From assembly GCA_014549065.1 (NCBI GenBank), contig JACDOX010000366.1, positions 79,092-143,091 of the forward strand: a DNA stretch of 64,000 bases, in the 5' to 3' direction. A program made the position numbers and the translations under genes. Each line of letters opens with the position of its first letter. Position 1 is the stretch's first letter. The notes beneath the pieces are model-generated. The model was given only the letters and a program-made list of their open reading frames with translations, did not search any database and was not told the DNA's origin. This document shows positions 44,303 through 58,299 of this stretch, piece after piece. The stretch is from Cardinalis cardinalis (lineage: Eukaryota > Chordata > Aves > Passeriformes > Cardinalidae).

Positions 44303-47300
44303 TTGCTTTTCAGGGGTTTTTTTTTAGCTATTTGTGCAGTTCTGACACAGGCTCAGGCATGTAGATCCTTCAGAAATGCTCAGAGAGAGTGGCCCAATTT
44401 AAATTATCTATTGAATGCTGAAACACAAATTGCACATGAAATCCCCAAGCTTCAAGGGTCTCTGGCAGGTCACATCCTACCAGTCAGTCAAACATTTAGT
44501 CAGTGCCACCCCCATGCACCTATGAAACCGAGGCTGTTTGACACCTCTGAGAATATTTCTCGTGTTAGATCTGTTGTAAATGAGCACATGGTCCAGAATA
44601 ATTAATGGTAACACTTCAGTCCTTTTTTGACAGAGTTGTGTTTCTCGTGCAGTTTGTGCTGGTCTGTCTGTTTAGCTGCAATCAGCCATGCCTGAAAGAC
44701 AGGAAAGAACAAGACGGACAAGTGTGTCAGTGAGTGAACCTCTTTGCTGTAATTAGAAATGCACAGGGAATAAATTATTCTCTAATTCAAGCTGTCCAGC
44801 TCACACTAATAATAACAACTCAAGGAGCAATCTGTTTACAAAAATCAAAACTGAATTTGTGAGACTCCTTAGTGCAAGACAGGATTTACTNTGCAGCCTT
44901 GTTCTGGTTTATCAGGGCTCTAGGAAGGCAGTGTGAGTGTTTGAGGCTGGACTACATTTCGGACACAAATTATATATATATCACAGATGATTAGCTAAAA
45001 CNTTCATCAGAGATAAATGTAGCAACTCTGGAACAAAATTTTCTCCACTAAATTAATGACTGATAAGGAAAAAATGCCACAGAATAAAGGAATGNCTAAG
45101 CTTGGCCAAAGTCTTGTCTTTATTTTTCTTTTGTGGACATCTTTTAATGCTTTTCCATTCAATTGTCTTTGGCTTGCATGGGCAAAACCTTTCCTNTGGA
45201 GGCACTGAGAGGGTCCTCAGCAATGCCTCAATAATCCCCGTTTTGCTTACATGAGTGTAATTAAACTCTTCCTTCTCTGGGCTGTGGGCCCAAGAGACTG
45301 GATGGGATCTTGAACTTTTGTGTCCAAAATATGTGGCTCAAGGGATTTTAACTGTTCCTTGCAATTAAGCTACTATTTTATCCTAAATGTACAAGTTAGC
45401 CCTAGTTGGGGCCTATGCAGTTGTAGCACTTGATTAAGATGCAAAAAACCGAGCACTGAAGAGTGCTGGGCCCTCTTACTTGACTTCAACCTGGAGTCAA
45501 GTGGAGCTGTGATGTTCTGAGCAGAGGAGGTGCCAGCTTTCCAAGAGTGAGTCTGAAAATGAGAGTGCACAGTCTCCCTTTCACACCTGGGAGAGCAATC
45601 AGGTCTCAGGATTAGATAAGTTACTTATCCTCTCTGAGAGCCAAAAGCTGNAAAGAAACTGCTCAGGATATGAGCAGCTGTCATAAAGCATCCCTGACAT
45701 TTTTAAGCAATCTCAGATCTTTGGATGAAGAGCCACGATGGTAACTCCACTTTTTGGGAGGCTGAGGTGTACATAATGAATTCTGTCTGTCAGACAACAT
45801 GCTGCAAAAGAGAGTGGTGACTACCAGAAGTCAGCCTAACAGGTAACAATATTTTTTACTGTTATTATTGTGGAATCTCAGCAAATCACTTTGTCCATTT
45901 TATTCTCCATATGAAGTGTCTGCACTACGGTCAGTCACTGATCTGAAAGCACAGATGAAATCAAGGGGAGGGAACAAAAGCTATGGAGGTTTTCTGGCAC
46001 ATTTGTACANGTGCATCACTTCAAAACAAGTGGAACAAGCTTGAAGACACTGTCCAGTAAGCCTGAGTGCCTAATTAATTTAATTGCAAACCATTAAATA
46101 CTCAAATTAGTTTATTATTCAAATATATTCATGTACTTCCCTCCCCCAGGGCTCTCCCCCTAAAAACCCCTGCCTTTTCAGAGCAGCTCTGTTTTGTGAA
46201 CATCTGAAATCCGAACAAAAGAATATCTATAGTGTGTGAGACCAGTCATCCTTTTACTGGGGGGGAGGGAAATAAAGGACAAAACACAAAAGCCTTCTGA
46301 GTAAACCCTTTGAGGAACCCAGGCTGAAGGAGATCCCTTTATTCTGTGTTTCTGCTGTCCCAATAGCTTCTGTAACCAATCAGAATACAAACAATAGCTA
46401 AACAAAATCCTAATTAGCAGTGTGGCATGATCTAGTTTAATGTTCAATTCNGGTACTTGTTTTCAGTTTACATTTGGTTTTAGTATCTTTCTACCAGTAC
46501 TTTTGCTCATGGGGTNTTTATGCCTTGCTTTTTGAAGTCCAAGGTGAAACCAGCTGTGTGCCAGACACTTNCCTGATCAGGCTTCTACAAGTACTAGGAA
46601 GGGGATTTTGGATGGAGGAGGGAGAACAAACCTGCACATTACCTTCNCAGAGTGCACTCTCTTCAAATATTATTTGGTCTGAGCCACAGCTGCCCTTCCC
46701 ATAGCTTTGTAGCTCAACACCTGAAGTCAGGGAGCTGTGCTAATGNCAGGAGGTGGGGACAGATCTGGTGCTTTTTGTGGTGTAACCTCTCATTACAACA
46801 ACGAAGTAAGTCATAAGCTACTGGAGCTTGAGTTTTCTAACTCCACAAAATAGACATGTGGTTGATTTAAAGNTGGCTTTAGAGTTTATTTGTAGGAAGT
46901 TCCTTCCTTTAAAAACAGGATGAGATCTTTCCTTTTCATCACAGTAANCAAGGCTCTTGGGTCTTCTCTGATGGAAGAACTAGGTCTAGCTTTTTGTCAC
47001 ATTTGGCAATAAATAAAAATGAGTTGATGCTAACACCTTGGCTTCTACAGCTTCACATGAACTTAAACCTTTCATGGCCCGACCTCCAAAGAAGGATGTG
47101 TACAAGCAGTCTTCCTGGGTATTTTGGGGTTTGTTTTTGTTTTCCTTCGCCTTCTCCAGCTTTCATCCACCAATGCCCTCCAAGCTTTGATATGAAGAGC
47201 ACCCCAGGGTGTTACAGATGTTCTCCTTGTTTTTTCAGCTCTTTTGGCTGCTTTTGACAGGCAGCTCTCAGCAGCCCTGTGCTGGCATTCCTGCTCATGC

Positions 47301-48440
47301 TCACCTTTTCTCTCACCTGTTATGGCACGAGGGTCTTTTTTGTCTGCCCCGTGCTCTAATCCAGGCTTCCTTCACATCTCCTCAGAAATAATTCTGCTTT
47401 CCTGGCTCCCTCTGAGGATCTGTCACCCAGCCCCACTCAGTGCTGCATTATTAACCATCAAGCAGGCACCGAGTGAACCTGGAGGAAGCTGAATTCAAAG
47501 AGTGTTTCTGAGTGTGCCCTGCTGTTCCCTGCTCTGCTCCCACTGAGTGCGTTGGGAAATTCCAATTTCTGTAGGAATCACCACCATGTCCCTGTGTGCA
47601 TGTGTCCTTGCACACTCTTTGCCAGGTGCCCTGGTGTTTTTGGAGCTGCCAAGGAATTGCTGCATTGCAGGAATAGTGGGGACATCCAGTGGTCGCACGG
47701 GTTATAATTAATTACTCCCGATCCCGTCAGGGAGATCAGATTTCCAAGCTTTCTTGTTTTCCCAGCGTTTGACTTGTTTTTCATCATAGCTCATTATGCT
47801 GTAAAGTGTCTGACAGANGGTTGGGATGACTTGTTTTCTCTCGTCTTTTTCTCCCCCTTATGTGATGTTGCTTCGTATCTATCAGCAACAGAAATCAGCA
47901 AGTTGAGCCTCTCGCAGACAAATATCTGGGGATATCTTTTAATTGCTTTTCAAATTGAGGATTTGGAAGAAAGAGTAAAGAAAATATGAGCTATTCTTTT
48001 GAATGCATAACACTGGAATAACTGGTAAATAAATGTTATTGTTGGTGGTGACAGGGAACTTTTATTTTTTTTTTAAGTGATGACAAATAATCACAACTTA
48101 AACTTTTTATACAACTTTTTCAAATTACCTCATGCATAATGCATGTGCACCTTGGTTCATCTGGCGTCTGTAATGAGGCTGAGAGGAGCTGTCTCCTTCC
48201 CTTTCTGAACTTGGCAGTGATCAGATTCAGTCCCTGCTCATCGTGGAAGCAGAGCTTCCCATTTTCCTCACTGAGTATTTTTTTCTGGAATGATTCTGAA
48301 CAAGATAGAATTTTTAAATATACAAATAAAAATAGACCTGTTCTGTGGTTGTCACAATATAGTATAGCTGTGAATTCCAGACCTTTCCATCAGAGGATGA
48401 GAGATGCTTCTTATCCTGTCCTGCTAAATCTGTACTATAT

Positions 48441-48531
48441 GTATGTATGTGTATATATATATATATATATTTAATTTGTTAAATTAAGTTGAATCAATTT
48501 AAATTAATTGAATATATATATTTAATTTGTT
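48441..48531. repeat. TATG/TA simple repeat with a duplicated A+T-rich segment
   Basis: Two GTAT units and a TA run of about 20 bases are followed by TTTAATTTGTT. The 20-base end of this block (48461-48480) recurs exactly at 48512-48531. Confidence 0.8.
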
Positions 48532-49989
48532 GAATAGTCATGCAGAAGATCCAACTGTCCTTTGCTCTCTTGGTAGCTCCAAAAATGGCACAGGTTGACC
48601 TTAGCATCAGAGCAGCAAAATGTCTTTTCGTTCTGCATCATTGTGGTCAAATCTGCTCCCTCATTTTTTCAGAAATATTAAAAAAGGGTATGAACCCTCC
48701 AGGGATTGAGNGAGCACATAAAAATCTTATTTTAGAATGAATTTATTATAATTTTGTGTAATATTACTACATTTCTCTTAGTCTTAGAATAAAGACTGCC
48801 TTTATTTTGTTGTCAAATTACAAATTAATTTCAACNATGTGATTTTTCCTCTGCTGTTTACCATTTTCATAATGAGATAAAATTTGTGGATGCCACGTGA
48901 AAAACTCTAGTAAAGGTCACTGGCCTAATCATAAAATNCCTTTAAAATTTTTATGACCCTTTAATGGAGTGCAGTGTGATAGTTCCTCCTGGAAAAGCTC
49001 TGGAACAAAGCCTTTTGAAAGAGCACTGCAATTTTGGTAGAGCAATCCTTTTCTCCAGGTTTGCATGTGGTACCATGGTGGCAGTGACCAGCAAAAATGC
49101 TTTTATCATTTGTAAAAAAATACGATGTACAAATGAAGCAAGAAAGAAGTAATGGATTTTAAATTTTACCTCTGTGGAAGAGTGTGACAACTTCAACAAG
49201 GCAAAGTCATATAAGGGAAAAAAATACCTAAAATGTATTTGACATTCAAGCAAACTATATTGAATTACCTCCACTTTATTTGTGAAATACCTGGCTTTTG
49301 CAGTGTACCACGATGGTTAAATTTCAACAATTCCTTAATTTTTCCTGGGTAATGGAGATGGTGGGAACTACCACAATGGAAAAGCCGTGAGTGTGCTCTC
49401 CTTTTCTCCTCTTCCCTGCAAATTCATCTTCAATACCTACTTCAAAAATATGGATGAACATCATAAGCTAAATAATGGGTGTGACTGAATTTGTGTCAGA
49501 AATGAGCATTTACAAAGCCTAATTTCTAAAAACCACTCAGTCTTTAGGCCAAAGCCCTGTGCCTTTCACTGTCTGCTGTAAAAGGCGAATTGTTCGGAGT
49601 TTTGAAAGAAACNCATTTCACGGCTCTGAATAAACGTTATGCACGTGGTCTTTCCATGCTGCTGACACTGCAGTGGGGACTGTTATCATTTCCTTAAAAT
49701 AAAGTGGGATTCTGGACATCTGGGGGGTGTCAGGAAAGCTCAGGGCTGCACATCCTGAGCAGCAGCCCACTAATCAGCTGCGAGCGGAGCGCTGTCTGCT
49801 CCCCTGCTTCCTCCTCCACTTCCTTCTGCTGCTGCTCCTGCTCCGTGGCTCCCAACTTTCAGAACNCAGGACATCCCTCTGGCTGCCCTGGAGGACTCCA
49901 GACCCTGGCAGGGGGCTCAGAGACCTTGGCACAGAGTCACAAACACCTGTGCCTTTGATTTTAGCCCATGGAAACAATTCCCAACTTTG

Positions 49990-50460
49990 TGTGAGGAGTT
50001 ACAAGCCACAAGAGNTTGAGTAGNATGATAGTGAATTTGTCACAGGGTGAAAAAGCAGAATTATGGGGATTCAAGAGGCAAGATGGAGCAATCCTTCTTC
50101 CTTCTTGTCCTTCATCTTCTGCTGTCATGGTGGCACTTTTGAATTGGTTTAGAGTAGAGACAGACTNTCTAACANAGGTGATAGGTATTGGAAAATTATT
50201 GTAAATAAAGTACANGNAGTTTTTAGTGTAAAAAGCCAACNCCACCCCAAGGGTGGTCAGTGTGCCACAACCCAACCTGCTGGACAGACCTCAGCAGGTC
50301 AGAGAAGGNATGTAATGGGTAAGAGAAAATAAACAACCTTGAAAACCAGAGCCGAGGAATCCCGACTTCTTCCTTGATCGCGGGGCTGGGAACAAGAGAC
50401 TCTCTAATACCTCAGGAGCCATTTCAGCAACACAAAACCTGAGACCAACAGCCCTCAGGA
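49990..50460 (+). mobile_element. Probable solo LTR of an endogenous retrovirus (passerine type)
   Basis: The segment starts TGTGAGGAGTTACAAG. It contains TGATAGGTATTGGAAAATTA, a degenerate TATA-like GTGTAAAAAGCC, a CCACCCCAAGGGTGG stem, AATAAA at 50328-50333 and then CCCGACTTCTTCCTTGATCG, unusually CpG-containing for this window. The order promoter, AATAAA, U5-like tail fits an LTR, and the text resembles passerine ERV LTRs as I remember them. N bases are dense here (eight in about 300). The 3' boundary is approximate and no target duplication was resolved. No gag, pol or env sequence adjoins. Confidence 0.65.
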
Positions 50461-51393
50461 ATATGCATTTCCAGCCCTACCAGAGGGAAGTGAGGCAGGG
50501 TTTGACAGTGGCAGCGGATATCNTGGAGATTGGGATTTTTAAAATTTTTTTTAATGTTTGTTTTTTCGTTTCTGGAGATGAGCCTTTCCGTTTGCGCTCG
50601 AAGTTTTGCTTGATTAATGTATTCATTAGAGAGGAGTGGCGGTGATGATTAAACAAAAACATCTTCAAAATGCAGAGTTCATTTCAACCCATTTGGTTTT
50701 GTTGCAGGCAAATTGGATTGGCATTGCATCCTGCACAGCAGGTACTCCACTTGAAATCAAAGACAGATGCTTTTATAGGATTAGAAAGGATATCTTGAGG
50801 GGTGGAGGAAGAGATTGAGGTTGGGGGGCTTCTGTTGCCTTTCTTGTTACTTTTTAGTAATAATGGTGAATGAATAAGGATAACACTGCTGTTTTGTCTG
50901 CCTTGAGCTCTAATAACACTGTTTGCTTACAATTAAAAGGAAATAAAAGCTTCATTGTAACTTGAATTCTGAACAAATCAAGGATACTTAATTGAGATTC
51001 TTTCCCTCATAAATAACTAATGGCACCTGAGTCTGTTTGAATTTTAATGCTAAATGGCTCTGAATGAAAATATTTGACTGCTGAGTCATGTCAAGCTGCC
51101 ACACTTTTTTTTTTTTTTAATTATCTGACTGTATGTCTTTTAAGAGCTTCACAAATTACTTAAGCCCAGTCTTTGCTCAAATAGAAACCTAATGAGTTGC
51201 AGCTTACAGAGGATTGCAGTTGGTTAAAATAAATGCAATTGAAGCATGTCTTTTGAAAAGAGAGATCTCAAAGATTGAGTTGAGCTGCTGAAGGCACTGA
51301 TCTTGCTTGAATTCACCTCAGCCAGTTGACAGCTTCAAGAGAGGTGAAGGTCCAGGATCACTCCCATGGCTCTGACAGGACCTCCAGTCAAAG

Positions 51394-51433
51394 TGCCCCT
51401 TTGGGCTGCCCAAAATGCCCCTTTGGGCTGCCC
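51394..51433. repeat. Partial tandem duplication, 22-bp unit
   Basis: TGCCCCTTTGGGCTGCCC occurs at 51394-51411 and again, exactly, at 51416-51433, separated by AAAA. Confidence 0.9.
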
Positions 51434-52315
51434 TTTGGGAGGTGAGATTTGAAGGAGTCACCAGCATCCCATGAAAATCCAGCTCTAGTGAATCACTTTG
51501 AACACCCAGACCCTGTTTGGCAGCACCCAAAAAGCCAGCATTTCCCATAAAAACCTTTTCAGATCACTTTAAAAATGTTCCTATCCTCACGTGGGCTTTG
51601 GGGCTCCTGACTTGGAATACCTTCCTTGCAATCTGCTGTGTTTAGTCATCTGGTATTTCTGCACACTGTGGCTTTTCTGAGAGTGGCTACTGTAGCTTGC
51701 ACTGTTTACTGTTTTCCACGTCCCAGCCACATTTATGGCTTCACAAAATATTTCTTATTTAGTCTCTTTTTAAATACATAATTCAATGAACTTCTCCTGT
51801 CACTTGACTCTGCAAAGCATCAAAAACCTTGGGTTTTCCTAATGGAACTGTAAAATGCTTTTTTTNATTTTTTTAATAGTGTATTATTTTTAGTCAACAC
51901 TTCACCCACCTGTACAGAAGAGAGTTGAAGGGAGGAGCACCTTGCTAAGAATATTCACCNTTTCTTAGTGTCACTGCTGCTTTCCTCAGTGTGTCCAAAG
52001 ATTCCAGGTTTGGCTTCTCTGTGTGTTGCTCAAATACAACAGATGGAGAGTGCCTGACCTCAGGAACTTGTCTGCGCCTTATGAAACAATAAAATCAGAA
52101 TTCTGAGAAACAAGAGAGAAATATCACGTACCCCAACTCTTCTCCANCTGATGCCATTTGATAACATCACTCCATGTGATCTGGGTTTCCTCTCAGCTGT
52201 CTGGTTTAGATCATGAGAATCATGACTGCACTGCACCCTTGCTTGGGGTTTAATGCCTGNTTTCATTCTGCTGCCTGGCTTGAATTGGTCATTTATGAGC
52301 ATCAGGGTGTGCCTG

Positions 52316-52370
52316 AAGGTTGAACTTGATCGTCTAAGGGGTCTTTTCCATAGTATGGTATGACCTATGG
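52316..52370 (+). mobile_element. Short CR1 LINE 3'-end remnant
   Basis: AAGGTTGAACTTGATCGTC then TAAGGGGTCTTTTCCATAG parallels the CR1 end GGTTGGACTTGATGATC-TAAGGGTCTTTTCCAAC, followed by a degraded tail. Confidence 0.65.
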
Positions 52371-55300
52371 AATTTTTCAACCATATAAAATCCTAACATT
52401 GCTTTAAGGTTTTGTTTATTNTTGTCATTGGGTTTGGGTTTTTACGTTTCCTACATTTTCCCTATCATGTGTATGGTTTACAGAAGATAGGGCCTAAATT
52501 TAGATTTTTATTATCAAACCAGAGTAAGGTCTGGCAGTTTGTCATTGATGACTTTACTACAGAAAAAAAAAATCCTGAAGTCTAGAAATCTGCAAATAAT
52601 AATTACTGCCCCCATCTCTTACCTGACTTTATTTTCAAAACTTATCTCTCCTGAAAATTTAATCTTGTATTCTTCTTTTCAGGTTTTCCTAGCATGAAAT
52701 TTATCTGTGTTCTGTATTAAGTCCCAGGTTGGTAGAGTCAATTCTTGACGGGGGTTGGTTTGGTTATTTAGAATAAAGGATCCTAATGTATATTGTTCAC
52801 ATAGGCTGGACCAAGGGAATAAATCNATAAGCTTCTCTTGCAAATCTGTGGTCCTGTTTAAGAAATAAACTTTGCTATTTAAGTATAATTATACAATAAT
52901 TATTTCTTTTGCACCAACTCCCTCATTCCAGTCTTAACCTACAAATTCCAGAGGAAGACATTTTTAAAATGAATAGACACCTGGAAAGCAAAAATACAGC
53001 TCAGGTACTTTTTCTAATTCCAATACTTTTGCATGAAAGTAACTTTGCCTTTTTTCTGCCTCCAGCNTTGGTATAGAAGCTCTTTAATTGGCTGAGATTT
53101 TAAAGAACACTCTAATCAATGTTTGCTTCCCATTGAACTTTTGAGAGAGAGATTTGTGATGCATTCTCTTAAAATCATGAACAGGAAAGCAGTTTGCTTA
53201 CTCAAAACCAGTATCCCATTGAAGAAAGATGTGGTGTTTATCATTCAGCAATCAACTTAATTGCCTTCCATTATGAAATTGGCTTGGGTTTTTGGGATCC
53301 CGCCATAGCAGTTTTTAATAGCACAAATGAATTTTTCATAGAATGAGAATGGAAAAAAGTTCCAAAATGCTGAATTCNAAGATACATTTCTCCACTGTGC
53401 ATTCTTCCATGCTCCTGCTGGAAATCATCGAGTCATATGTTGTTATTGCTTGTCAGAAGACCCATCCAGATGGGAAGTCCTTCTATTTTATATTAGCAGA
53501 GGCTGTAGGANGCCAGAAATAGGGAAGTGGAGACAGCCTTGCCATCTTCCAAAACTGAATACAGGAGGAATGCAATCAACCTCCCATGAGAACTTGAGAA
53601 GTTTTACTTACTCCTCACTTCAGTAGCTCAGTTTTATCTGTAGAGTCCTTCTGCTGTGAGCCTTGATCTGCTTTTTAATGNTTCTTTTCTCCATGGCAGG
53701 GGGAGTATCCAGCAGGTTAGGCAGTTCCTCTCATCTTGGAGACGATGGCCACAGCAGATCCACAGCTAAGGAACTAAATCCACNACACCCCATCGGTGTG
53801 GGTGGCTGNAGGGATGCAGATCAACAAATAGACATGGGGAGTTCCTTTCTAAAAAACTTTTTTCTCCTTTTCTGTTTGTTCTTTCTGCTTTCCTCTGCTT
53901 GAGAGCCCCATGGTTCCCCTAATGTTGGTCTGAGCCCTTATTAACTGCAAAAATTACATCTNAGGGGGCAGCAGAAGTGACAGAAGCAGCATGGAGGCTT
54001 TCCTGGAGGCTCTGCTTAGCGAGGTGATGTCACTAAGTATCTGAAAAAAAANCCCAAAACCAACAAAATCCTTACTTTTAGGAAGTTGGAGCACTTTTTG
54101 AAGACAAAAATGTGTAGCTCTTTCAATATGTCTCACATGAATGCAGTAGGGTCCCTTTCCTATTGCTACAAAGAAAAATCTTCTCTAAGATTTTCTTCTA
54201 GGTTTTCCACACGAGAAGATCTACATTGGTTTATTCTGATTTAAGTGTGACCACCTGATTGTAGCACAGCTATTTAATTTGAAAAAATAATTGAAATAAC
54301 CCTTTAGTTTTCTGGGTTGGAAATCAAATTTTGGCTACCTGTTGTATTTTGCTGCAGGATCTTGTCTTAAATAGCATTTCTGTGTATATGTCATTGTTGA
54401 TTTCTGCCTTTCTTGACTCCTAAGGTCTGAATATTAAAATATGGCTAAAGTTAATTTTCAGAGAGATTGAGGACACTTTCTAAAAAGAAACAATTTGAGG
54501 ATGATGCAAGATAAAAAAAAAAACAAAAAACCAAACAGCAGCACAACTTTTCAGTGCTGCTTCTGCTTTGTGCACATTGATTTCCTGGTTGGATTTGTTT
54601 GTTAGATTGGGTTTTTTAACTAGATATTTTTTATGCAATTTTTTTAGTACTATTGATTTTCATGGCTGTTATTGTAAGATTATTACAGAGACATTTAAAA
54701 ACCATTTCTAAGTAAAATTTTAATTTCCTCATCTCTCACATGTAAACTGCAGTGATGAAAGCAAATGTTGCCATTGAATTTCATGTTCTTTCTTCCAGAA
54801 AAAAGAGAAAAAAAAATTGAAAGCTTTACTGGGAGAAAGTTTTAAGGGGTTTTGCTGGATATTCTCTTTTGGAAGAGGGAGGTTCTCACAAGAAAGAAGA
54901 ATGTAGATGGACATTTCAGAATCTGTGGTTGTCGAAATTCCTCTAAAAATAATTNTGAAACTAAAGTACTTTAGGAATCTTATAATCTAGGAAAATCAGA
55001 CTGGTACCCAACACACATTAGTGGATGCTGACTTCTCCAGTGGTAGCTGCTGCNTGTGCTTGCAGCTGTCAGGAGATCATGTGGATGCATTGTCTGATAA
55101 TAGCTGTATTTTTTACTCACCTGTCAGATCTGAAAGGCTGAATTGATGGTGTGTNTGGTTTAAACAGGATGGATGTGCATGTGTGCAGTACATGTCTGTC
55201 AAGGAAAGTTGGAAATGTATGAGTTAATTGTATATTGTTTTGTAGTAGGGTAAATTTTTAATCACGTTGCATGAACACTTTTTTTTTTTTTTGGTGAGGG

Positions 55301-57981
55301 AAGTAATTGATATTTGGGACACAGAGAGATATAAATATTTTATTTGGTCTCCTAAAAAATAAAAGGAGTCATGTGGGTTTCTTNCATGAACTTATATGTT
55401 TATAAGGTTTAAGATGAAGGAATTTATTCATGAATGTTGAGATGCAAAAATATCATCAGCAACAACAGCTGCCTAAATCAGTTGAGGCAGTAGTGAGTTA
55501 CACAGTTTTGTTTTATATCTGCTTTTACCTTTGAGGGCAGGGAGCTTGTAAACACTCAGACCTCTGAGAACAAGTGAAAATCTTTGTAGGTGGTGACACA
55601 CCTCCTTTCCCTTCATTTCCTAAATCCCATCACCAGTTCCTGCATTCACATCCCTCTCTGGCACTGGTGGGGTGGTACAGAGTTACTGATAAGAGCTGCA
55701 AGAAAATGCTGGATTTTTTGGAAAGAACTTTTTTTTTCTGGAGCACTAATTGGTCTTTTCTTGACAGCCCAGAAGTGGCTCAGACCAACATCATCCTACA
55801 TGGTGCTCTTTTCTCTAAAGCCACATNCACTGGGGCTTTTCTTGGGCTGAGAAACCTTGTTAAGCTGAAATCATGAGTGGGGCCTCAGAACACTGATGTG
55901 ACAACAGCATTGTGTACTCAATGTGGCTGTAGGTTGGTTGTTTGTTGGGTTTTTTTTTTAAAGGTTTTGTATTCAGGTATTCAAAACCATGAAGATATCA
56001 AAGTGGCAGTGTTTTATTCAGACACAGAGATGAGAGAGATGTTCCAGGTTAGACGGAAGTGGTGACCATTCATGACACTGCTGGACACTGCCTAGGCAGG
56101 GAGCTTGGTACCCACCACCAGGCTCTGCCTCAGCAAAAATGGGATTAAAGCAAGAAANACAGTAAAAAAACCCCACTTGGCTACATTTCCCTTTTTATTT
56201 AAAAAAATAGCTATTAATAAGCTCAGCATGTGCAAACACAATGGGACAAGCCCCAGTCTGAGCTGGAGAGGAAAGGTGAGACAGATGTGCTGGAGAGGTG
56301 TTGGTATCCTACTGAATGCTGTTAGCTGGGGCTTGCCAGACCTGTCCTCTGAACTCAAACTCTGTGTGGTTTAGCAGATCATAAATCAAGAATTGTTTTG
56401 AAAATCTCACCAAAAGCAAGCCTAATAGATTCTCTAAATCTGATCAGCACATTGCATTGTCCTCATTCCCATTTATCCAACTTTAATAATGCTATAATTG
56501 GTCCCTCATGAAAACATTTGTCTTAAAATCTAGGTTTTAGCATCAGGAGTTTGGTATCATGGTTGTTTGGGGTTTTTNCCCTGTCTCTTTGCTGCTTGCT
56601 GCCAGTTGAGAGCAGCATGTTGTTTGCCTGTGGAAATATAGATTGGGTGATCCGTCTCTTTTAGACCATTCAGTGATGAAATTTCTACTGTACCACTTTA
56701 TTGTGACATTACCTGACTAGATAAAGCCATTTTCTGTCTGAGGAGGGAGAGAAGCTGGCAGTGCCTACATAAATCCTGTTACTCATTTCATNCTGAGACA
56801 GGGGTTCCCAAAGGGAGATCCTCTGGGACACGTCCCTGCTCAACAGGAAAACAAACAGAGGCACAGCCTGTTTCTGAAAATNGAGCTGATCAGTTTTATA
56901 ATGTTGCTGCTATTGCAATAAACAGCTACTGCAGTTTAGTTTAACAAGTATCCCAACAGCTATTAAAAAGTAAAGCACATGTGAAAGAAATGCAGCATCC
57001 CCTTTCTCCTTCCTTTCCCCAAAGCATCACCCTTGGACTCCAATTGCAGGGGAATGACTGCATATCTTAAAATAATGTAATGTGGGTTTGTTCATGCCAA
57101 AATTGCTGCTTTGTCTGGCCCATTTGAATACCATTGTCCAATACTAAGGCAGCTCTCAGATCCGTTTGTGAAAGCACCAGTTTCTTAACAGCTCTTTGTT
57201 TTGTGAGCTGCTCGCCCCTAGATCCTAATGTGCTTCATAAAAATAAAGTAAAATTCTTATCCTTGTTTTGCAGATGGAGGGCTGTGGTCTTTAGAGATAG
57301 ATAACTGAATAGGGGAGCTGGACGGGATTTCTGGCAAGAGCTGGTTTTTGTCAGGAAACATTGATTCATTAAAGCTCTTTTGCAGAAGCATATGCTTTGA
57401 TGAAACTCCTGGCATGAAGTTTTCCTGAAGCGTGGGACAGAATTTAAAGGCAGATTTTCTGTGCTGGCAGAAAAGTGAGCACGGACNCTCCTGCAGGGCT
57501 GGGAGGAGCCCTGGGTCACTCAGCTGGGCTCTTCAGCCCCTGCCAGAGCTCCAGTGTGCTCCCCAGCAGCGTGGGGGTGTCCAGGGGGGCCTTTTGCTGC
57601 CTTCCCCAGGTGCTGAGACCTCTCAGGGTGGTAGGGACTGGAAAACGAGCTGATTTTCCTGCTTTGAAAGACCGGTGGTCTGTCCCTCCCCTCCNGGCAT
57701 GGCTTTGTGTTCTTGCTAGGCAAACACCTGGAATATCTCTGGGGTCAAATACAAAGCAGAACAAAACAGTGTAAAGTTGGGTAGAGTGAGAAGTTAGAAC
57801 TCTCAGGNATTTTTTGCTTGACAGAGAAAATATTTGGTTTTGTTCTGTCCTGTCTGGTAGTTACTGGGAATGTCANATTCCTATTTTCTGGAAAAATCTC
57901 TTTGCCCAGGATTTCTCTCCTGGGAAACAGAGAAGCCTCAGAGAAAAAGGAAAACAATAATTATCTGATTTGCTTCTCCTG

Positions 57982-58299
57982 TGTTTTGCTGNTTTGGAAT
58001 GTGTTTGGACATTATTTACCAACAGGTGGTAGTTTCATTGGTTTCATGTGAATTATTTTGACTCATTGGTCATTCAGGGNCAAGCTGTGTCANGACTTTG
58101 GAAAGAGTCACGAGTTTTCATTATTATCTTTTCAGCCTTCTGTAAGTATCCTTTCTGTATTCTTTAGTATAGTTTAGTATAGTGTTATTTAATATAATAT
58201 AGATCATAAAGTAATAAATTAGCCTTCTGAGAATGTGGAGTCAGATTCATCATTCCTTCCTGCCACGGGNCACCCCGCAAATCCAATACTGGAAAGAAA
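57982..58299 (+). mobile_element. Solo LTR of an endogenous retrovirus (passerine type)
   Basis: About 318 bp starting TGTTTTGCTG and ending GGAAAGAAA. A six-base repeat CTCCTG lies on each side (57976-57981 and 58300-58305), as expected of a target-site duplication. Inside are TTTAGTATAGTTTAGTATAG, AATAAATTAGCCTTCTGAGA with an AATAAA, and CACCCCGCAAATCC, a 3' LTR arrangement I associate with passerine ERVs. The 3' end lacks the canonical CA. If the last target base is shared it would read AAAC, the complement of the TGTTT start minus one base. No internal viral genes adjoin. Confidence 0.75.

Larger units (their letters stand above)
38382..49989. other. Downstream intergenic DNA, no gene recognised
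   Basis: A+T-rich sequence without supported exons. The notable contents are the inverted repeat at 40481-40558 and simple repeats at 44279 and 48441. No deoxyribose-phosphate aldolase (DERA) exon, the expected downstream neighbour, was recognised on either strand. Confidence 0.6.
50461..57981. other. Intergenic DNA, no gene recognised
   Basis: Mostly unique A+T-rich sequence. It holds a partial 22-bp tandem duplication at 51394-51433 and a CR1 tail at 52316. G+C rises near 57500-57700 without a recognisable exon. Confidence 0.6.

Noticed and set aside
55574..55876. Overlapping 100- and 86-codon plus-strand frames with hydrophobic content
   Set aside because: Two different frames are open at once, with no acceptor/donor pair and no family similarity.
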